Both the position numbers and the translations under genes were made by a program. Of a stretch of 64,000 bases of DNA, positions 18,062-26,699 are shown in pieces (positions within the stretch are counted from its first letter, which is position 1; each line of letters begins with the position of its first letter). The notes under the pieces were generated by a model. It saw only the letters and a program-made list of their open reading frames with translations. It did no database searches and was not told the origin of the DNA. The stretch is from Lachnospiraceae bacterium. GTDB taxonomy: Bacteria > Bacillota > Clostridia > Lachnospirales > Lachnospiraceae. The stretch is taken from NCBI GenBank assembly GCA_910574715.1, contig CAJTCH010000016.1:1-64000 (forward strand). Direction: 5' to 3'.

Positions 18062-18077
18062 CCTTCAAGTCTCCTTC

Positions 18078-18790
18078 CTAATCTGCCATGCCGGTTTTTA
18101 CCGCCACAATGATATTCCGGGCATCCTTCCACTCATAGGAACAGGTCATCAGCGTCAGCACCTGATCCGCTTCCATCACTTCCGCATCTTCTCCCTTTTC
18201 AAACATTCCAAGCCCTTTTGCCCTAATCACGTAATCCTGCAGTCCTCCCGCCTCCGAAAAGTCAGCCTGTTGGAACGGAAACATCCGAATATCAGCCTTC
18301 ATTACTGACGCAATCCATTCCCGAACATTGCCCCGCTGTTCATGTTATGTCCGTAGATGATGAAATTCCGGCTTTCGGGCACTTTACAATTCCATTGCAG
18401 GAACAGGCTGCCGTTCGCATCCCGTTCTCCTTTATAATTCCGCTTCAGATAATACTCCGGGCTGTCTTCCCCGCTTTGAAGCACAGGGTAATCGATATTT
18501 GTACCTGGAATCGTAAGCCATCCCTGGACATCCGGATATTTTTCCCGAAGGGCGGCAAGATCCACAGACAGGATCCCTTTTTTTTTTCCAGCCGGTGAGC
18601 GTTCTTTGGAAGAGGCCGAACCTCCCGGAGGGATATCGCCCTCCGGGAACTCACCCTTCAATCGTTCTGCCGCTTCCCGGTTCCTCATTGGCATATACAC
18701 CATCTGATAAACTAAGAGCCCGGTACTGATACAAAATATCAACACCAGGACTGCCTGCCAAAACCGATATTTATTCACAATCTTCCTCAT
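18078..18790 (-). pseudogene. Class B sortase, split and internally deleted
   Basis: The first part (18302-18790, 162 aa) has an N-terminal membrane anchor (FWQAVLVLIFCISTGLLVYQ), the sortase strand GWLTIPGTNIDYPVLQ and the catalytic-His motif FIIYGHNMNSGAMFGN, then stops. The second part (18078-18302, 74 aa), in another frame with its ATG overlapping that stop, carries the catalytic Cys motif VLTLMTCSYEW and a late basic end. Roughly 40-50 residues normally lying between MFGN and the DYVIRAKGL helix are missing. It would have anchored the adjacent SpaA-type protein. Probably inactive. Confidence 0.8.
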
Positions 18791-21700
18791 TGCCTAATCC
18801 TACGGATACTTCCAGCATTTCTACATCCGGTTTCTTTGCATCTTCCACATCCATGCCGGCCATCTGCCTTTCCCGGCGCTTCTTCGCCGTTACCACAACA
18901 AAGAAGATCACCGCTCCGATACTGGCTGCCGCAAGTGTCATCGGAAGCCACGGCAGGTCTCCGGTCTTTGGTACAGCCGGCGCTTCCTCGGCTAGCTGGT
19001 TCTTCACCTCCAGTGTCACCACGATATGGTCATCCATCTGATTTTCCAGTTCGAATCTGACCGGATGTACCGTATCATCCAATACATATCCTTCCGGCGC
19101 TTTCGTTTCCACACACTCATATTCAAATAATTCCCGGAGACCTTCTGTGCCGTAAGTACCGATCAGCAAATCGCTGCTCTCTGCTTTTCCCTCGGCATCG
19201 GTCACCAGGGTTTCCATGGTCATGCCTGTGGTTTTATTGCGGATCTCAAACTCTGCTCCTGCCAGCGCCTTTCCGGTTGCTCCGTCTGTCTTCCTGAGCA
19301 TAATCTTTCCATACAGATAATCGTCCTTCATCTTCGCTTTCTGCACTTCCATTGTATCTTCCAGCGTAAACTTCACCTCTTCCGCCACAATATATCCATC
19401 CGGCGCGCTGATCTCGCGGAGTGTCAGTTCCTCTCCCACCGGGAGCTTCTCCACACGGTGCGGCTTTCCGTCCGTCACCCATTCCTCCAGCACCTTCCCG
19501 TCCGGATCCAGGATCTGCAGTGTAGCGCCTGGGATCTCTTCCCCGGTGGTCAGGTCTGTCTTGGAAATGTCGATCTTGGAATATTCATCCTCCATCTCCA
19601 CCTCTGCAACACTGCCGTCTTCCAATACCTCAAAGTCCACATCTGCTGCAGACACATAGCCGTCCTCATACGGAGCCAGTTCCTCATGCAGGGTATAGGT
19701 TCCTTCCGGCAGACAGTAAACTACATGCGGCTCTTCGGTACTGATCCATTCTTCCACCACATTGCCGTCTCCATCTAAGATCTGCAGCTTCGCTCCCGGA
19801 AGTTCCTCTCCGGTTGTGGCATCCTTCTTTGTGAAATGGGATTCTGTCGGCTGGTTCTCTACTTCCTGTTCAAATGTCAGCACCTTTGTATTCTGATCTG
19901 TATATACCGCTTCAAACTCCCATACTTCCTCATTGGGAAGATATCCCGGCAGGCGCTGTTCTTCCTTCACATAATAGCTTCCATGGTATAAATCGCTGTC
20001 AAATGTGACGGTTCCCTCTGTATCCGTAGCCTTGGTCTCCAACAAGGTATCCTTAGAAACCAAAACCTTCCCCTGATTGGATACGATATCTTCTCCGGCA
20101 TATAAGCCAAAGATGACACCTTCCAGATTTTCTCCGGATACGGCATCCTTCTTCCTTACGGTTACCTCTACCTTCTGCCGCTCGTTTTTATAAGAAACTC
20201 CCTCATATACCACTGCCTGCGTATCATCTTTGGCAGTTAACGTAAACTCTTTGACCTCCGTATTCAATACAAAATGCTCTCCTGCTCTCGTCTCCTTCAG
20301 ATAGTAAGAACCTAACGGCAGGTTATTTACCACCGCTTTTCCTTCCGCATCTGTAGTAAGCTCTGCCACCAGGTCATCTTTGCTGTATCGGACGATCCGG
20401 TTCCCATTTTCATCCTTTGCGCCATCCGGCGAATAAATAGTCTCCTTCGCATGGAGTTCGAACCCTGCGCCCTCAACACCGGATTCTTCATATTCAAATC
20501 TACGGGAAATTCCTGTTGTCTCAGTTCCCATAATCGTATCTTTGAGATCTGTGAATACTGCTTTCACTTTTTCCAATATAGAGCCTTCCTGCACCTTTAC
20601 CAGCTGTTCCCCGGTCTTTGTAAGTGTAAGGCTTCCCACCTGCTCATCATTGGACTGATCCACTTCCACAATGGCATCCCCGGTATCCGGATCGATCTGG
20701 TGTGCTGTGTTGGAGGCAATGGCAACCTCGACTACTTTAGACGGCGCTTCTTTATATTCTCCGCTGCCTGCGATAGCTCCGGCAGAGCGCATTTTCCCAT
20801 CAGTATATAAGACTTCCTCACTGCCCTGCTTCACAAATCCTTCCGGAGCCTCTGTCTCTTCGATTCGGTAGGTCGAGGCTTTCAGTTCTTCTGGCGTGAC
20901 CAGATACCCATCCTCATTGGTGGTAAATACACTGACCTTCTCCTTCTTCGGATACTGGATGGCCTGCTCTACATAGGCTTTCTTCTTGCAGTCAAAAATC
21001 TTATAACAGGTTCCCGCTTTCAGCACGGTATTCCCGGTCTGTGCATCCTTCTTTACGATCTTCATCAGGAATTCAAAGAGACGGTCATCGAACACCCGCC
21101 ACTGCATCGGTTCCCGGCTGTCCGCATCAATCCTGACAAGAAACGGATCCACTTCCTTCAGATTCTCCGGCACCCTGCTTTCCTTCACCACATAAAGGCC
21201 ATAAGAAAGTTCCGGACTGACCGCATATCCCTTAGAATCCGTGATAAGTTCCGGGACAGGAACTGCCTTTCCATTTTCATAGGTCACTGCTACATTCTCG
21301 CCGCTGAAATCATAATCCCTAAAATCTGCCGCTGTAAATGCATTTCCGTCTGCCGGTTTCAGTTCCCCGCTTTTTACTCTGGACAAGTTGCTGACAAGAT
21401 ACACTTTGAATCCTGCTCCTGCCACCAGATCTGTCTCCGTCTGCTCTCCGTCTTCACTGACCTTGATCATCTGAAAAGCCTGTTTCTTCACCTGCTCCGC
21501 GACCGTCACGCTTTTGGTAACCTCTGCCTGATCCTGCCCTCCATAGGCAAGCTCCACATCATACTGCGTGGTATCCAGCAGATAACCTTCCGGCGCCGTG
21601 ATCTCTTTGACAAACATTTTTCCAAGATACAGGTCTGTAAACTCAAGGGTTCCGTCCTTCCCAACCGTCCCCTGGGTGATGAGGCTCCCGCTCCGGTGGA

Positions 21701-21893
21701 GCACTCCCGTCCTGCCGTCCGGATGCACGATATCTTCCCTCGCATACAATCCATACACCGCACCGGCAAGCACGCTGTCTCCCTGGGGGAGGAATCTGGT
21801 CGTCTCCCGGTCGATCTTATTGAGATGGATACTGCCCTTTACACAATCATTTCCTGCCGATACCTGCGTGACCTTGCCTGCCTCTGCATCCAC
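18771..21893 (-). CDS. SpaA/CnaB-repeat surface protein with sortase signal, N-terminally truncated
   Basis: 1040 residues of repeated SpaA-type prealbumin-like (CnaB) domains, recognisable by recurring F-x-L-x-K-x-D, G-T-V-x-F and APEGY(L/V)L motifs (e.g. EITAPEGYLLDTTQYDV). The C-terminus has a VPKTG sorting signal, a hydrophobic helix and the basic tail KKRRERQ, followed by a 32-residue acidic extension. The frame enters through a GTG with no signal peptide and is blocked upstream by TGA at 21912-21914, exactly where IS-like sequence begins, so the true start was lost. It would be the element's surface adhesin or pilin substrate for the sortase downstream; export now seems unlikely. Confidence 0.82.
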   Translation of the reverse strand: MDAEAGKVTQVSAGNDCVKGSIHLNKIDRETTRFLPQGDSVLAGAVYGLYAREDIVHPDGRTGVLHRSGSLITQGTVGKDGTLEFTDLYLGKMFVKEITAPEGYLLDTTQYDVELAYGGQDQAEVTKSVTVAEQVKKQAFQMIKVSEDGEQTETDLVAGAGFKVYLVSNLSRVKSGELKPADGNAFTAADFRDYDFSGENVAVTYENGKAVPVPELITDSKGYAVSPELSYGLYVVKESRVPENLKEVDPFLVRIDADSREPMQWRVFDDRLFEFLMKIVKKDAQTGNTVLKAGTCYKIFDCKKKAYVEQAIQYPKKEKVSVFTTNEDGYLVTPEELKASTYRIEETEAPEGFVKQGSEEVLYTDGKMRSAGAIAGSGEYKEAPSKVVEVAIASNTAHQIDPDTGDAIVEVDQSNDEQVGSLTLTKTGEQLVKVQEGSILEKVKAVFTDLKDTIMGTETTGISRRFEYEESGVEGAGFELHAKETIYSPDGAKDENGNRIVRYSKDDLVAELTTDAEGKAVVNNLPLGSYYLKETRAGEHFVLNTEVKEFTLTAKDDTQAVVYEGVSYKNERQKVEVTVRKKDAVSGENLEGVIFGLYAGEDIVSNQGKVLVSKDTLLETKATDTEGTVTFDSDLYHGSYYVKEEQRLPGYLPNEEVWEFEAVYTDQNTKVLTFEQEVENQPTESHFTKKDATTGEELPGAKLQILDGDGNVVEEWISTEEPHVVYCLPEGTYTLHEELAPYEDGYVSAADVDFEVLEDGSVAEVEMEDEYSKIDISKTDLTTGEEIPGATLQILDPDGKVLEEWVTDGKPHRVEKLPVGEELTLREISAPDGYIVAEEVKFTLEDTMEVQKAKMKDDYLYGKIMLRKTDGATGKALAGAEFEIRNKTTGMTMETLVTDAEGKAESSDLLIGTYGTEGLRELFEYECVETKAPEGYVLDDTVHPVRFELENQMDDHIVVTLEVKNQLAEEAPAVPKTGDLPWLPMTLAAASIGAVIFFVVVTAKKRRERQMAGMDVEDAKKPDVEMLEVSVGLGNEEDCE

Positions 21894-21901
21894 CGGATAA
21901 A

Positions 21902-22294
21902 CCGCCGGATTTCAAAGAAAAGATCGGGCTCACCAATTTCCGGGGCTATTCCGAGAACTCCGTTCTCCAGGAATTCTGGATATCGGTATTGCTTGCAAAC
22001 CTGGCTCTTGCCATAAAGCGGGAGACGGACGGCATTGTTGACAGCACCATAAACCAGAAAGGGAATCAGAACAAATATATGACAAACATGAATGAGCTTG
22101 TCGGATACCTGAGCCGTCACATAGGAGAATATATGGATGCTGATACAGACACAGAAAAGTATGGCATCATCCGCTGTATATTTGATTTTGCCGTATCTCA
22201 CCGGGTGCGTGACAAAAAGGGCCGCTGGGAATCAAATCTACGTACAACTCCAAGAAAAGTCAAACATCATTACAATAACAAGACTACACACTAA
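21902..22294 (+). pseudogene. IS4-like transposase C-terminal remnant
   Basis: A plus-strand frame without a start encodes EKIGLTNFRGYSENSVLQEF, WISVLLANLALAIKRETDGI and a basic end to TAA at 22292-22294. The L-x-N-F-x-G-Y-S... Q-E-F-W pattern near the end of IS4-family DDE transposases is clear. The catalytic core and the IS ends are gone. Its left border coincides with the loss of the SpaA-protein start, so this insertion or a later deletion through it truncated that gene. Confidence 0.7.
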
Positions 22295-22494
22295 TACCAT
22301 TTAAGAAAGGTGATGGTGCCAGTTTCTTTATATTCTACAATACAAACGCCATATCTAAAAAAACAGCTGATAGCAACCAAGGGGGAAGTCTGCCCTTTTT
22401 TCAGTGTATTTTAATCATTCCTATCATCTACTATTATTGGTTTAATAACTTAATCCTATTGTGATATCATGCCACTACTAAGTTGTTAACATTG

Positions 22495-22844
22495 AATGAC
22501 AATGTACTGGATGAGCAGAATTTCAATTATGATACGGACACTATTTTACAGCACATACAGGACACTGTATTAATCCATTTAAGGGATTATTCTTTATTAG
22601 CCGGACAATATTCTAAAATAGATATAACCGTTACATAAACCGTATTAAGGGGTATCTTGCAGTCAGCAGATGCCTTTTTTGTAACGCATTTTTGTGTGCT
22701 ACCTCATGTGTGCTACTTGTGTGTTACCTGTGTGCTACCCGGCAAAATTTAAGGCTACCGCCGACAATCCACGTCAGCGATAGCCCTTATTCTACACGAT
22801 TCTTTAAAATTTCCCTGCCTTTGCCGCTTCTTCAATCGCAACTG
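22495..22844 (+). repeat. ICE right-end copy 1, ending in a partial att site
   Basis: About 350 bp nearly identical to 24106-24454. It holds the C-terminal part of a small ORF (22495-22638, no start left), a CAGATGCCTTTTTTGTAACG stretch, GTGTGCTACCT repeats, a hairpin, and a decayed copy of the last about 30 bp of the GGGtGRT gene (22813-22844). Past that point the two copies diverge, marking an ICE/chromosome-type junction. Confidence 0.75.
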
Positions 22845-22973
22845 TGAATATTGATTTTACAGGGGTTTAAGCATTCTTTGTCTATTACCTGATTATTACC
22901 CACACCATTTTTAAGCTATGATAATCTTCTTGAATCAATCTTTATTCTATCACGCTTCAAATGAAAGCGATAA

Positions 22974-23016
22974 ATAATTTTCTTGAATCCTGCTGCCAGA
23001 TATGCTATATTATGAA
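22974..23016 (+). promoter_or_regulatory. Candidate antisense-RNA promoter of the type I toxin locus
   Basis: The plus-strand sequence TTGAATCC... then TATATT with about 17 bp spacing, followed by ATAGAGGGAAAGCC, mirrors the sequence on the other strand at the far end of the locus (TATATT then GATAGGGAAAGACC near 23290-23305). Two similar promoters facing each other across the toxin gene suggest a toxin mRNA and an antitoxin RNA. Confidence 0.45.
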
Positions 23017-23110
23017 TAGAGGGAAAGCCGTACAAGCGGCTCTACCCCAAAGATGTGTTGCTACCTATGACTTGGCATAGGCAAGCCGTCACTATTGGTA
23101 GTAGTGGCGG

Positions 23111-23206
23111 CTATTTCTTTCTTCCCTTGTAAATCTGATAAAACAGACTGATAAGGGCAACAATGAGTATACCTATCTGAATTAAATCCGAATATGTAAC
23201 ATACAT
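23111..23206 (-). CDS. Holin-like type I toxin, 31 aa
   Basis: ATG 23204-23206 to TAG 23111-23113. The product MYVTYSDLIQIGILIVALIS plus LFYQIYKGRKK is one membrane helix with a basic end, as in the small putative holin-like toxins of Firmicutes (TxpA/Fst-like). The ribosome site GGAGGGC (23214-23220) can be masked by GCCCTCC of the 5' leader (leader hairpin at 23233-23254), so translation is likely structure-controlled. Facing promoters suggest antisense RNA antitoxin. It would stabilise the element. Confidence 0.65.
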   Translation of the reverse strand: MYVTYSDLIQIGILIVALISLFYQIYKGRKK

Positions 23207-23232
23207 TGCTATCGCCCTCCTTTCTCTCGTCT

Positions 23233-23254
23233 GGAGGGCATTTATACGCCCTCC
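23233..23254 (-). promoter_or_regulatory. Leader hairpin able to sequester the toxin ribosome site
   Basis: GGAGGGC (plus 23233-23239) and GCCCTCC (23248-23254) form a hairpin in the toxin 5' leader. The first arm is also complementary to GCCCTCC at 23214-23220, whose complement is the toxin's Shine-Dalgarno. Two exclusive foldings are therefore possible. The remaining gap to 23613 (23340-23570) is AT-rich with no gene seen. Confidence 0.5.
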
Positions 23255-23571
23255 GAGTAAAAGAGGGGTAAAGCCGCCCGGCTTCATGGTCTTTCCCTAT
23301 CGACAATATAACATATTTTTCATGATACAACAATATCATCTTTTTTGTTTTTGAAATAATTTCTTTAAGGCTTTTTCTTGATTTGCGGTTAATTTTGCGG
23401 GTTAATGAAGCCGAACATATATTCTACACAAATCCCTCACCCGGTTACTTCAACGCTTCTTTCTCATTTATTATCACATCCTTTCTATGCGTCATATTCG
23501 CGTCATATTCGCCCCATACAGGCAGTTAAGACAGTAATACATATCATGCCATTAAAATAAACGCAAAATAA

Positions 23572-23600
23572 AAGGATATGCAGTTATTGCATACCCTTAA
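23572..23600 (-). terminator. Terminator after the resolvase remnant
   Basis: On the minus strand GGGTATGCA pairs with TGCATATCC around a short loop (about 23576-23597) and is followed by TTTTATTTTG. Confidence 0.6.
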
Positions 23601-23613
23601 ACAATATCAATAC

Positions 23614-23807
23614 CTATTCTGCTTTCATTTCCCTCTTATACTTGTAGAATGTATTCCTTGCAAGTCCTGTCAGCTTCATACAATCCACGTCTGACAGATT
23701 GCCCCCGAAATCCTTGCTATGTTTCCGTATCTGCTTCTTTGCTTCAATAGCTTTCTTTATTTCATTGTGCTTATTCTCGCATATCCAAAAATGGTTGATT
23801 TACTCAT
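23614..23807 (-). pseudogene. Serine resolvase remnant (start and C-terminal HTH fused by deletion)
   Basis: ATG 23805-23807 gives MSKSTIFGYARIST, the beginning of resolvase/invertase proteins, and stops after two more codons. A second frame then gives NEIKKAIEAKKQIRKHSKDF and SDVDCMKLTGLARNTFYKYK to TAG at 23614-23616, the C-terminal helix-turn-helix end. Nearly the whole catalytic domain is missing, so it is inactive. It marks the ICE or transposon cargo that once lay here. Confidence 0.75.
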
Positions 23808-23937
23808 GATTTTCTCTCCCTTTCGTGGTATACTGTACTCATTTAAACGAACGTTTGTGGTGGGTTATAATCGGAGTTACAGAGCTAATAGAAAAGATTC
23901 AGAAAGCGGCGAAAGTCATTGACGAGGAAATGAGCGC

Positions 23938-24027
23938 ATGAATGACGAAAAGAATTACCGAGAAGAGATTATGCGAATGGTACAAGAGATTGAAAATGAG
24001 GATTATCTTTTATATATCATTACATAA
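23938..24027 (+). CDS. Small 29-aa ORF at the ICE right end
   Basis: ATG 23938-23940 overlaps the stop of a preceding partial frame (ITELIEKIQ-type remnant) in an ATGA arrangement. It encodes MNDEKNYREEIMRMVQEIEN and ends shortly after EDYLLYIIT. Acidic, helical, no family recognised. It is followed 33 bp later by the 62-aa gene, in the same direction. Confidence 0.35.
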   Translation: MNDEKNYREEIMRMVQEIENEDYLLYIIT

Positions 24028-24060
24028 TCGCAAAATATCGCAGAGAGAAAGGAATTAAAC

Positions 24061-24249
24061 ATGAGTAGTGAGAATATAGCGAAGCGGATAGCAGAGGAAT
24101 TGTTAAATGACAATGTACTGGACGAGCAGAATTTCAATTATGATACGGACGCTATTTTACAGCACGTACAGTACACTGTATTAAGCCATTTAAGGGATTA
24201 TTCTTTATTAGCCGGACAATATTCTAAAATAGATATAACCGTTACATAA
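24061..24249 (+). CDS. ICE right-end hypothetical protein, 62 aa
   Basis: Preceded by GAGAGAAAGGAATT. Soluble acidic protein, MSSENIAKRIAEELLNDNVL then helical to the end. A truncated second copy lies at 22495-22638, so it belongs to a related element present twice. No family recognised. Its position next to the arm-type repeats and att site suggests a role in excision control, by analogy with small terminal genes of tyrosine-recombinase ICEs; that is inference. Confidence 0.5.
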   Translation: MSSENIAKRIAEELLNDNVLDEQNFNYDTDAILQHVQYTVLSHLRDYSLLAGQYSKIDITVT

Positions 24250-24303
24250 ACCGTATTAAGAGGTATCTTGCAGTCAGCAGATGCCTTTTTTGTAACGCAT
24301 TTT

Positions 24304-24352
24304 TGTGTGCTACCTCATGTGTGCTACTTGTGTGTTACCTGTGTGCTACCCG
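24304..24352 (+). repeat. Four GTGTGCTACCT-type direct repeats, candidate integrase arm sites
   Basis: GTGTGCTACCT, GTGTGCTACTT, GTGTGTTACCT and GTGTGCTACCC occur in quick succession close to the att junction, and again at 22692-22740. Spaced direct repeats inside an element's end are typical arm-type binding sites of tyrosine recombinases. Confidence 0.5.
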
Positions 24353-24361
24353 GCAAAATTT

Positions 24362-24402
24362 AAGGCTACCGCCGACAATCCACGTCAGCGATAGCCCTTA
24401 TT
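24362..24402 (-). terminator. Terminator of the GGGtGRT operon
   Basis: On the minus strand AAGGGCTATCGCTGAC pairs with GTCGGCGGTAGCCTT, followed by AAATTTT, 13 bases after the stop codon. Confidence 0.6.
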
Positions 24403-24414
24403 CTACACTATTTC

Positions 24415-25425
24415 TTAAAATTTACCTGCCTTCGCCGCTTCTTCAATCGCAACTGCAACCGCAACAGTCATACCAACCATCGGATTGTTACCTGCGCCGA
24501 TCAGACCCATCATCTCAACGTGAGCCGGTACGGATGAGGATCCTGCAAACTGTGCGTCAGAATGCATACGTCCCAATGTATCAGTCATACCGTAAGAAGC
24601 CGGACCTGCAGCCATGTTATCCGGGTGAAGCGTACGTCCTGTACCGCCGCCGGATGCTACTGAGAAATACTTCTTGCCTTGTTCGATACATTCCTTCTTA
24701 TAAGTACCTGCAACCGGATGCTGGAAACGTGTCGGGTTGGTAGAGTTACCTGTGATAGATACGTCTACGCCTTCCTTGTGCATGATCGCAACGCCTTCAC
24801 GTACATCATTAGCGCCGTAGCAGTTAACCTTGGAACGAAGTCCGTCTGAGTAAGCGATCCTCTGAACCTCTTTTAACTCACCTGTATAATAATCATAATC
24901 TGTCTCTACATAGGTAAATCCATTGATTCTGGAAATGATCTTCGCAGCATCCTTTCCAAGTCCGTTCAGAATAACGCGAAGAGGTTTCTTACGAACCTTG
25001 TTAGCCTTCTCTGCGATACCGATAGCGCCCTCTGCTGCCGCGAATGACTCATGCCCTGCAAGGAATGCGAAACAGTCTGTCTCCTCCTCGAGAAGCATCT
25101 TGCCTAAGTTACCATGTCCAAGTCCAACCTTCCTCTGGTCAGCCACAGAACCCGGAATACAAAATGCCTGTAATCCTTCCCCGATCGCTGCTGCAGCATC
25201 AGCAGCCGTCTTACATCCCTTCTTGATCGCGATCGCCGCACCTACTGTATATGCCCAGCATGCATTCTCAAAACAGATCGGCTGGATTCCCTTAACCTGA
25301 TTGTATACGTCAAGTCCGGCATCCTTCGTGATCTTCTCTGCTTCTTCAATGGAAGCAATGCCATAGCTTCCTAACACTTCATTGATTTTATCAATTCTTC
25401 TTTCATATGATTCAAATAAAGCCAT
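24415..25425 (-). CDS. GGGtGRT protein
   Basis: 336 residues with the family's signature FSVASGGGTGRTLHPDNMAA and the following GPASYGMTDTLGRMHSDAQF. The N-terminal half has a Cys-containing helix (QPICFENACWAYTVGAAIAI) and an FLAGHESFAAAEGAIGIA motif. Function is not established. It is always, as far as I recall, paired with the Fe-S scaffold-type gene that lies directly upstream here, so an Fe-S-linked metabolic role is plausible. Its 3' end is the ICE attachment site. Confidence 0.88.
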   Translation of the reverse strand: MALFESYERRIDKINEVLGSYGIASIEEAEKITKDAGLDVYNQVKGIQPICFENACWAYTVGAAIAIKKGCKTAADAAAAIGEGLQAFCIPGSVADQRKVGLGHGNLGKMLLEEETDCFAFLAGHESFAAAEGAIGIAEKANKVRKKPLRVILNGLGKDAAKIISRINGFTYVETDYDYYTGELKEVQRIAYSDGLRSKVNCYGANDVREGVAIMHKEGVDVSITGNSTNPTRFQHPVAGTYKKECIEQGKKYFSVASGGGTGRTLHPDNMAAGPASYGMTDTLGRMHSDAQFAGSSSVPAHVEMMGLIGAGNNPMVGMTVAVAVAIEEAAKAGKF

Positions 25426-25490
25426 TTACTTGTCCTCCTAATTTTTTCGTTACTTTTACGGACACAGATTGAACTTCCTTCAATCCGGTG

Positions 25491-26183
25491 CTATTCTTTT
25501 CTCGGGTCAATAATCTTTGCTGCGTCCGCAACACGTCCATACTGCCCTTTTGCCTTCTCCCATGCATCGTTCGGTGTATCGCCTGCCTTGATAAAGTCTG
25601 TGAACTTTCCAAGGTTAACGAACTGGTATCCGATAATCTCGTTGTTATCATCCAGTGCAACACCTGTTACATAGCCTTCTGCCATCTCAAGATAACGAGG
25701 ACCTTTTGCCAATGTTCCATACATAGTACCTACCTGAGAACGAAGTCCCTTGCCGAGATCTTCCAGACCTGCACCAATCGGAAGTCCGTCCTCTGAGAAC
25801 GCGCTCTGAGTTCTTCCGTATACGATCTGAAGGAATAATTCTCTCATTGCCGTATTGATCGCATCACAGACAAGGTCCGTATTAAGAGCTTCCAGAATAG
25901 TCTTTCCCGGAAGGATCTCTGAAGCCATAGCTGCTGAATGTGTCATTCCTGAACATCCGAGTGTCTCCACCAATGCTTCCTGAATAATACCGTCTTTTAC
26001 GTTTAAAGTGAGTTTGCAGGCTCCCTGCTGCGGTGCACACCAGCCCACACCATGTGTCAGACCGGAGATATCCTTTACCTCTTTTGCCTTTACCCATTTT
26101 GCTTCTTCCGGAATCGGAGCTGGTCCGTGATTTGCACCCTGAGCCACAGGACACATCATTTCTACTTCATGTGAATAAATCAT
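25491..26183 (-). CDS. Iron-sulfur cluster assembly scaffold-like protein (NifU-N type)
   Basis: 230 residues. IscU/NifU-like features: GWCAPQQGACKLTLNVKDG, ETLGCSGMTHSAAMASEI (cysteine in a G-C-S-x-x motif) and NTDLVCDAINTAMRELFLQI, giving three spaced cysteines that could hold a cluster. It starts behind GAAAGGAG and is followed 65 bp later by the GGGtGRT gene; the two appear to form a dedicated pair. The C-terminal part from about residue 150 is an extension not found in the core scaffold. Confidence 0.8.
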   Translation of the reverse strand: MIYSHEVEMMCPVAQGANHGPAPIPEEAKWVKAKEVKDISGLTHGVGWCAPQQGACKLTLNVKDGIIQEALVETLGCSGMTHSAAMASEILPGKTILEALNTDLVCDAINTAMRELFLQIVYGRTQSAFSEDGLPIGAGLEDLGKGLRSQVGTMYGTLAKGPRYLEMAEGYVTGVALDDNNEIIGYQFVNLGKFTDFIKAGDTPNDAWEKAKGQYGRVADAAKIIDPRKE

Positions 26184-26383
26184 TGTAAAACTCCTTTCAA
26201 CTATGTATGATTTTTCTGTCGTAGGGTTTGTTATTACTTTAACACCATACTTGTTTATATTCTCTCACATTATATAAAATTCGTCAATTGACACTTTTTA
26301 TATTTTCTTCTGTTTTTCTGCTACAAATTACACAAATCATGATAGAATGGTACCAGGGACAAAAGAAGAAAGGCGGTATCTAT

Positions 26384-26653
26384 ATGCTCTCTCCCAAAGA
26401 TTATTATATCCTGGCATTCGACACGACCGACAGTGTCATGGCGGCAGAAGCCTGTTTAAAAGAACATTTCCACATCACCATCATGCCCGTTCCCCGGGAG
26501 ATCAGCACTGGCTGCGGGCTTGCAATCCGTTTCCTAGATCCCGATGAAGCCGCGATCCTTGCCTTCCTTAACAGCAGTTCTCTGGACGGTACCCTGTACA
26601 GGATGAACACACAGAAGATCGGCGGAAGACATCCCATCGAGAGAATCAGATAA
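26384..26653 (+). CDS. DUF3343 protein, putative Se/S carrier
   Basis: Start placed at ATG 26384-26386 because family members begin like MLSPKDYYILAFDTTDSVMA; the longer frame adds a hydrophobic stretch unlike the family. 89 residues with VPREISTGCGLAIRFLDPDE, the conserved cysteine region. DUF3343 proteins occur with selenium-use genes and are described as putative selenium/sulfur carriers. Here it lies next to a five-Sec gene set, facing it across a shared terminator, which fits a role in selenium supply or transfer. Confidence 0.8.
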   Translation: MLSPKDYYILAFDTTDSVMAAEACLKEHFHITIMPVPREISTGCGLAIRFLDPDEAAILAFLNSSSLDGTLYRMNTQKIGGRHPIERIR

Positions 26654-26681
26654 GCTCTGGCCGCATCACTGCAGCCAGAGC
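26654..26681. terminator. Bidirectional terminator
   Basis: GCTCTGGC (26654-26661) and GCCAGAGC (26674-26681) form a hairpin between the convergent DUF3343 and HMA-domain genes. T-richness is weak on both sides, so efficiency is uncertain. Confidence 0.6.
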
Positions 26682-26699
26682 CTTCTCATACCGGTATTC

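Larger units (their letters stand above)
24106..24454 (+). repeat. ICE right-end copy 2 and intact att region in the 3' end of the GGGtGRT gene
   Basis: Near-identical to 22495-22844. The final part (24415-24454) is the genuine 3' end of the GGGtGRT coding sequence. The simplest reading is that elements of this family integrate into that 3' end and restore it; two insertions in series give the two copies. No integrase gene is left in the window. Confidence 0.75.

Noticed and set aside
18302-18304. Sortase halves as two real genes coupled by TAATG
   Set aside because: Catalytic His and Cys are split and the joining segment is absent, so neither half can work.
21839-22201. 120-aa minus-strand ORF over the IS remnant
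   Set aside because: It crosses the SpaA/IS junction and is antisense to the transposase fragment.
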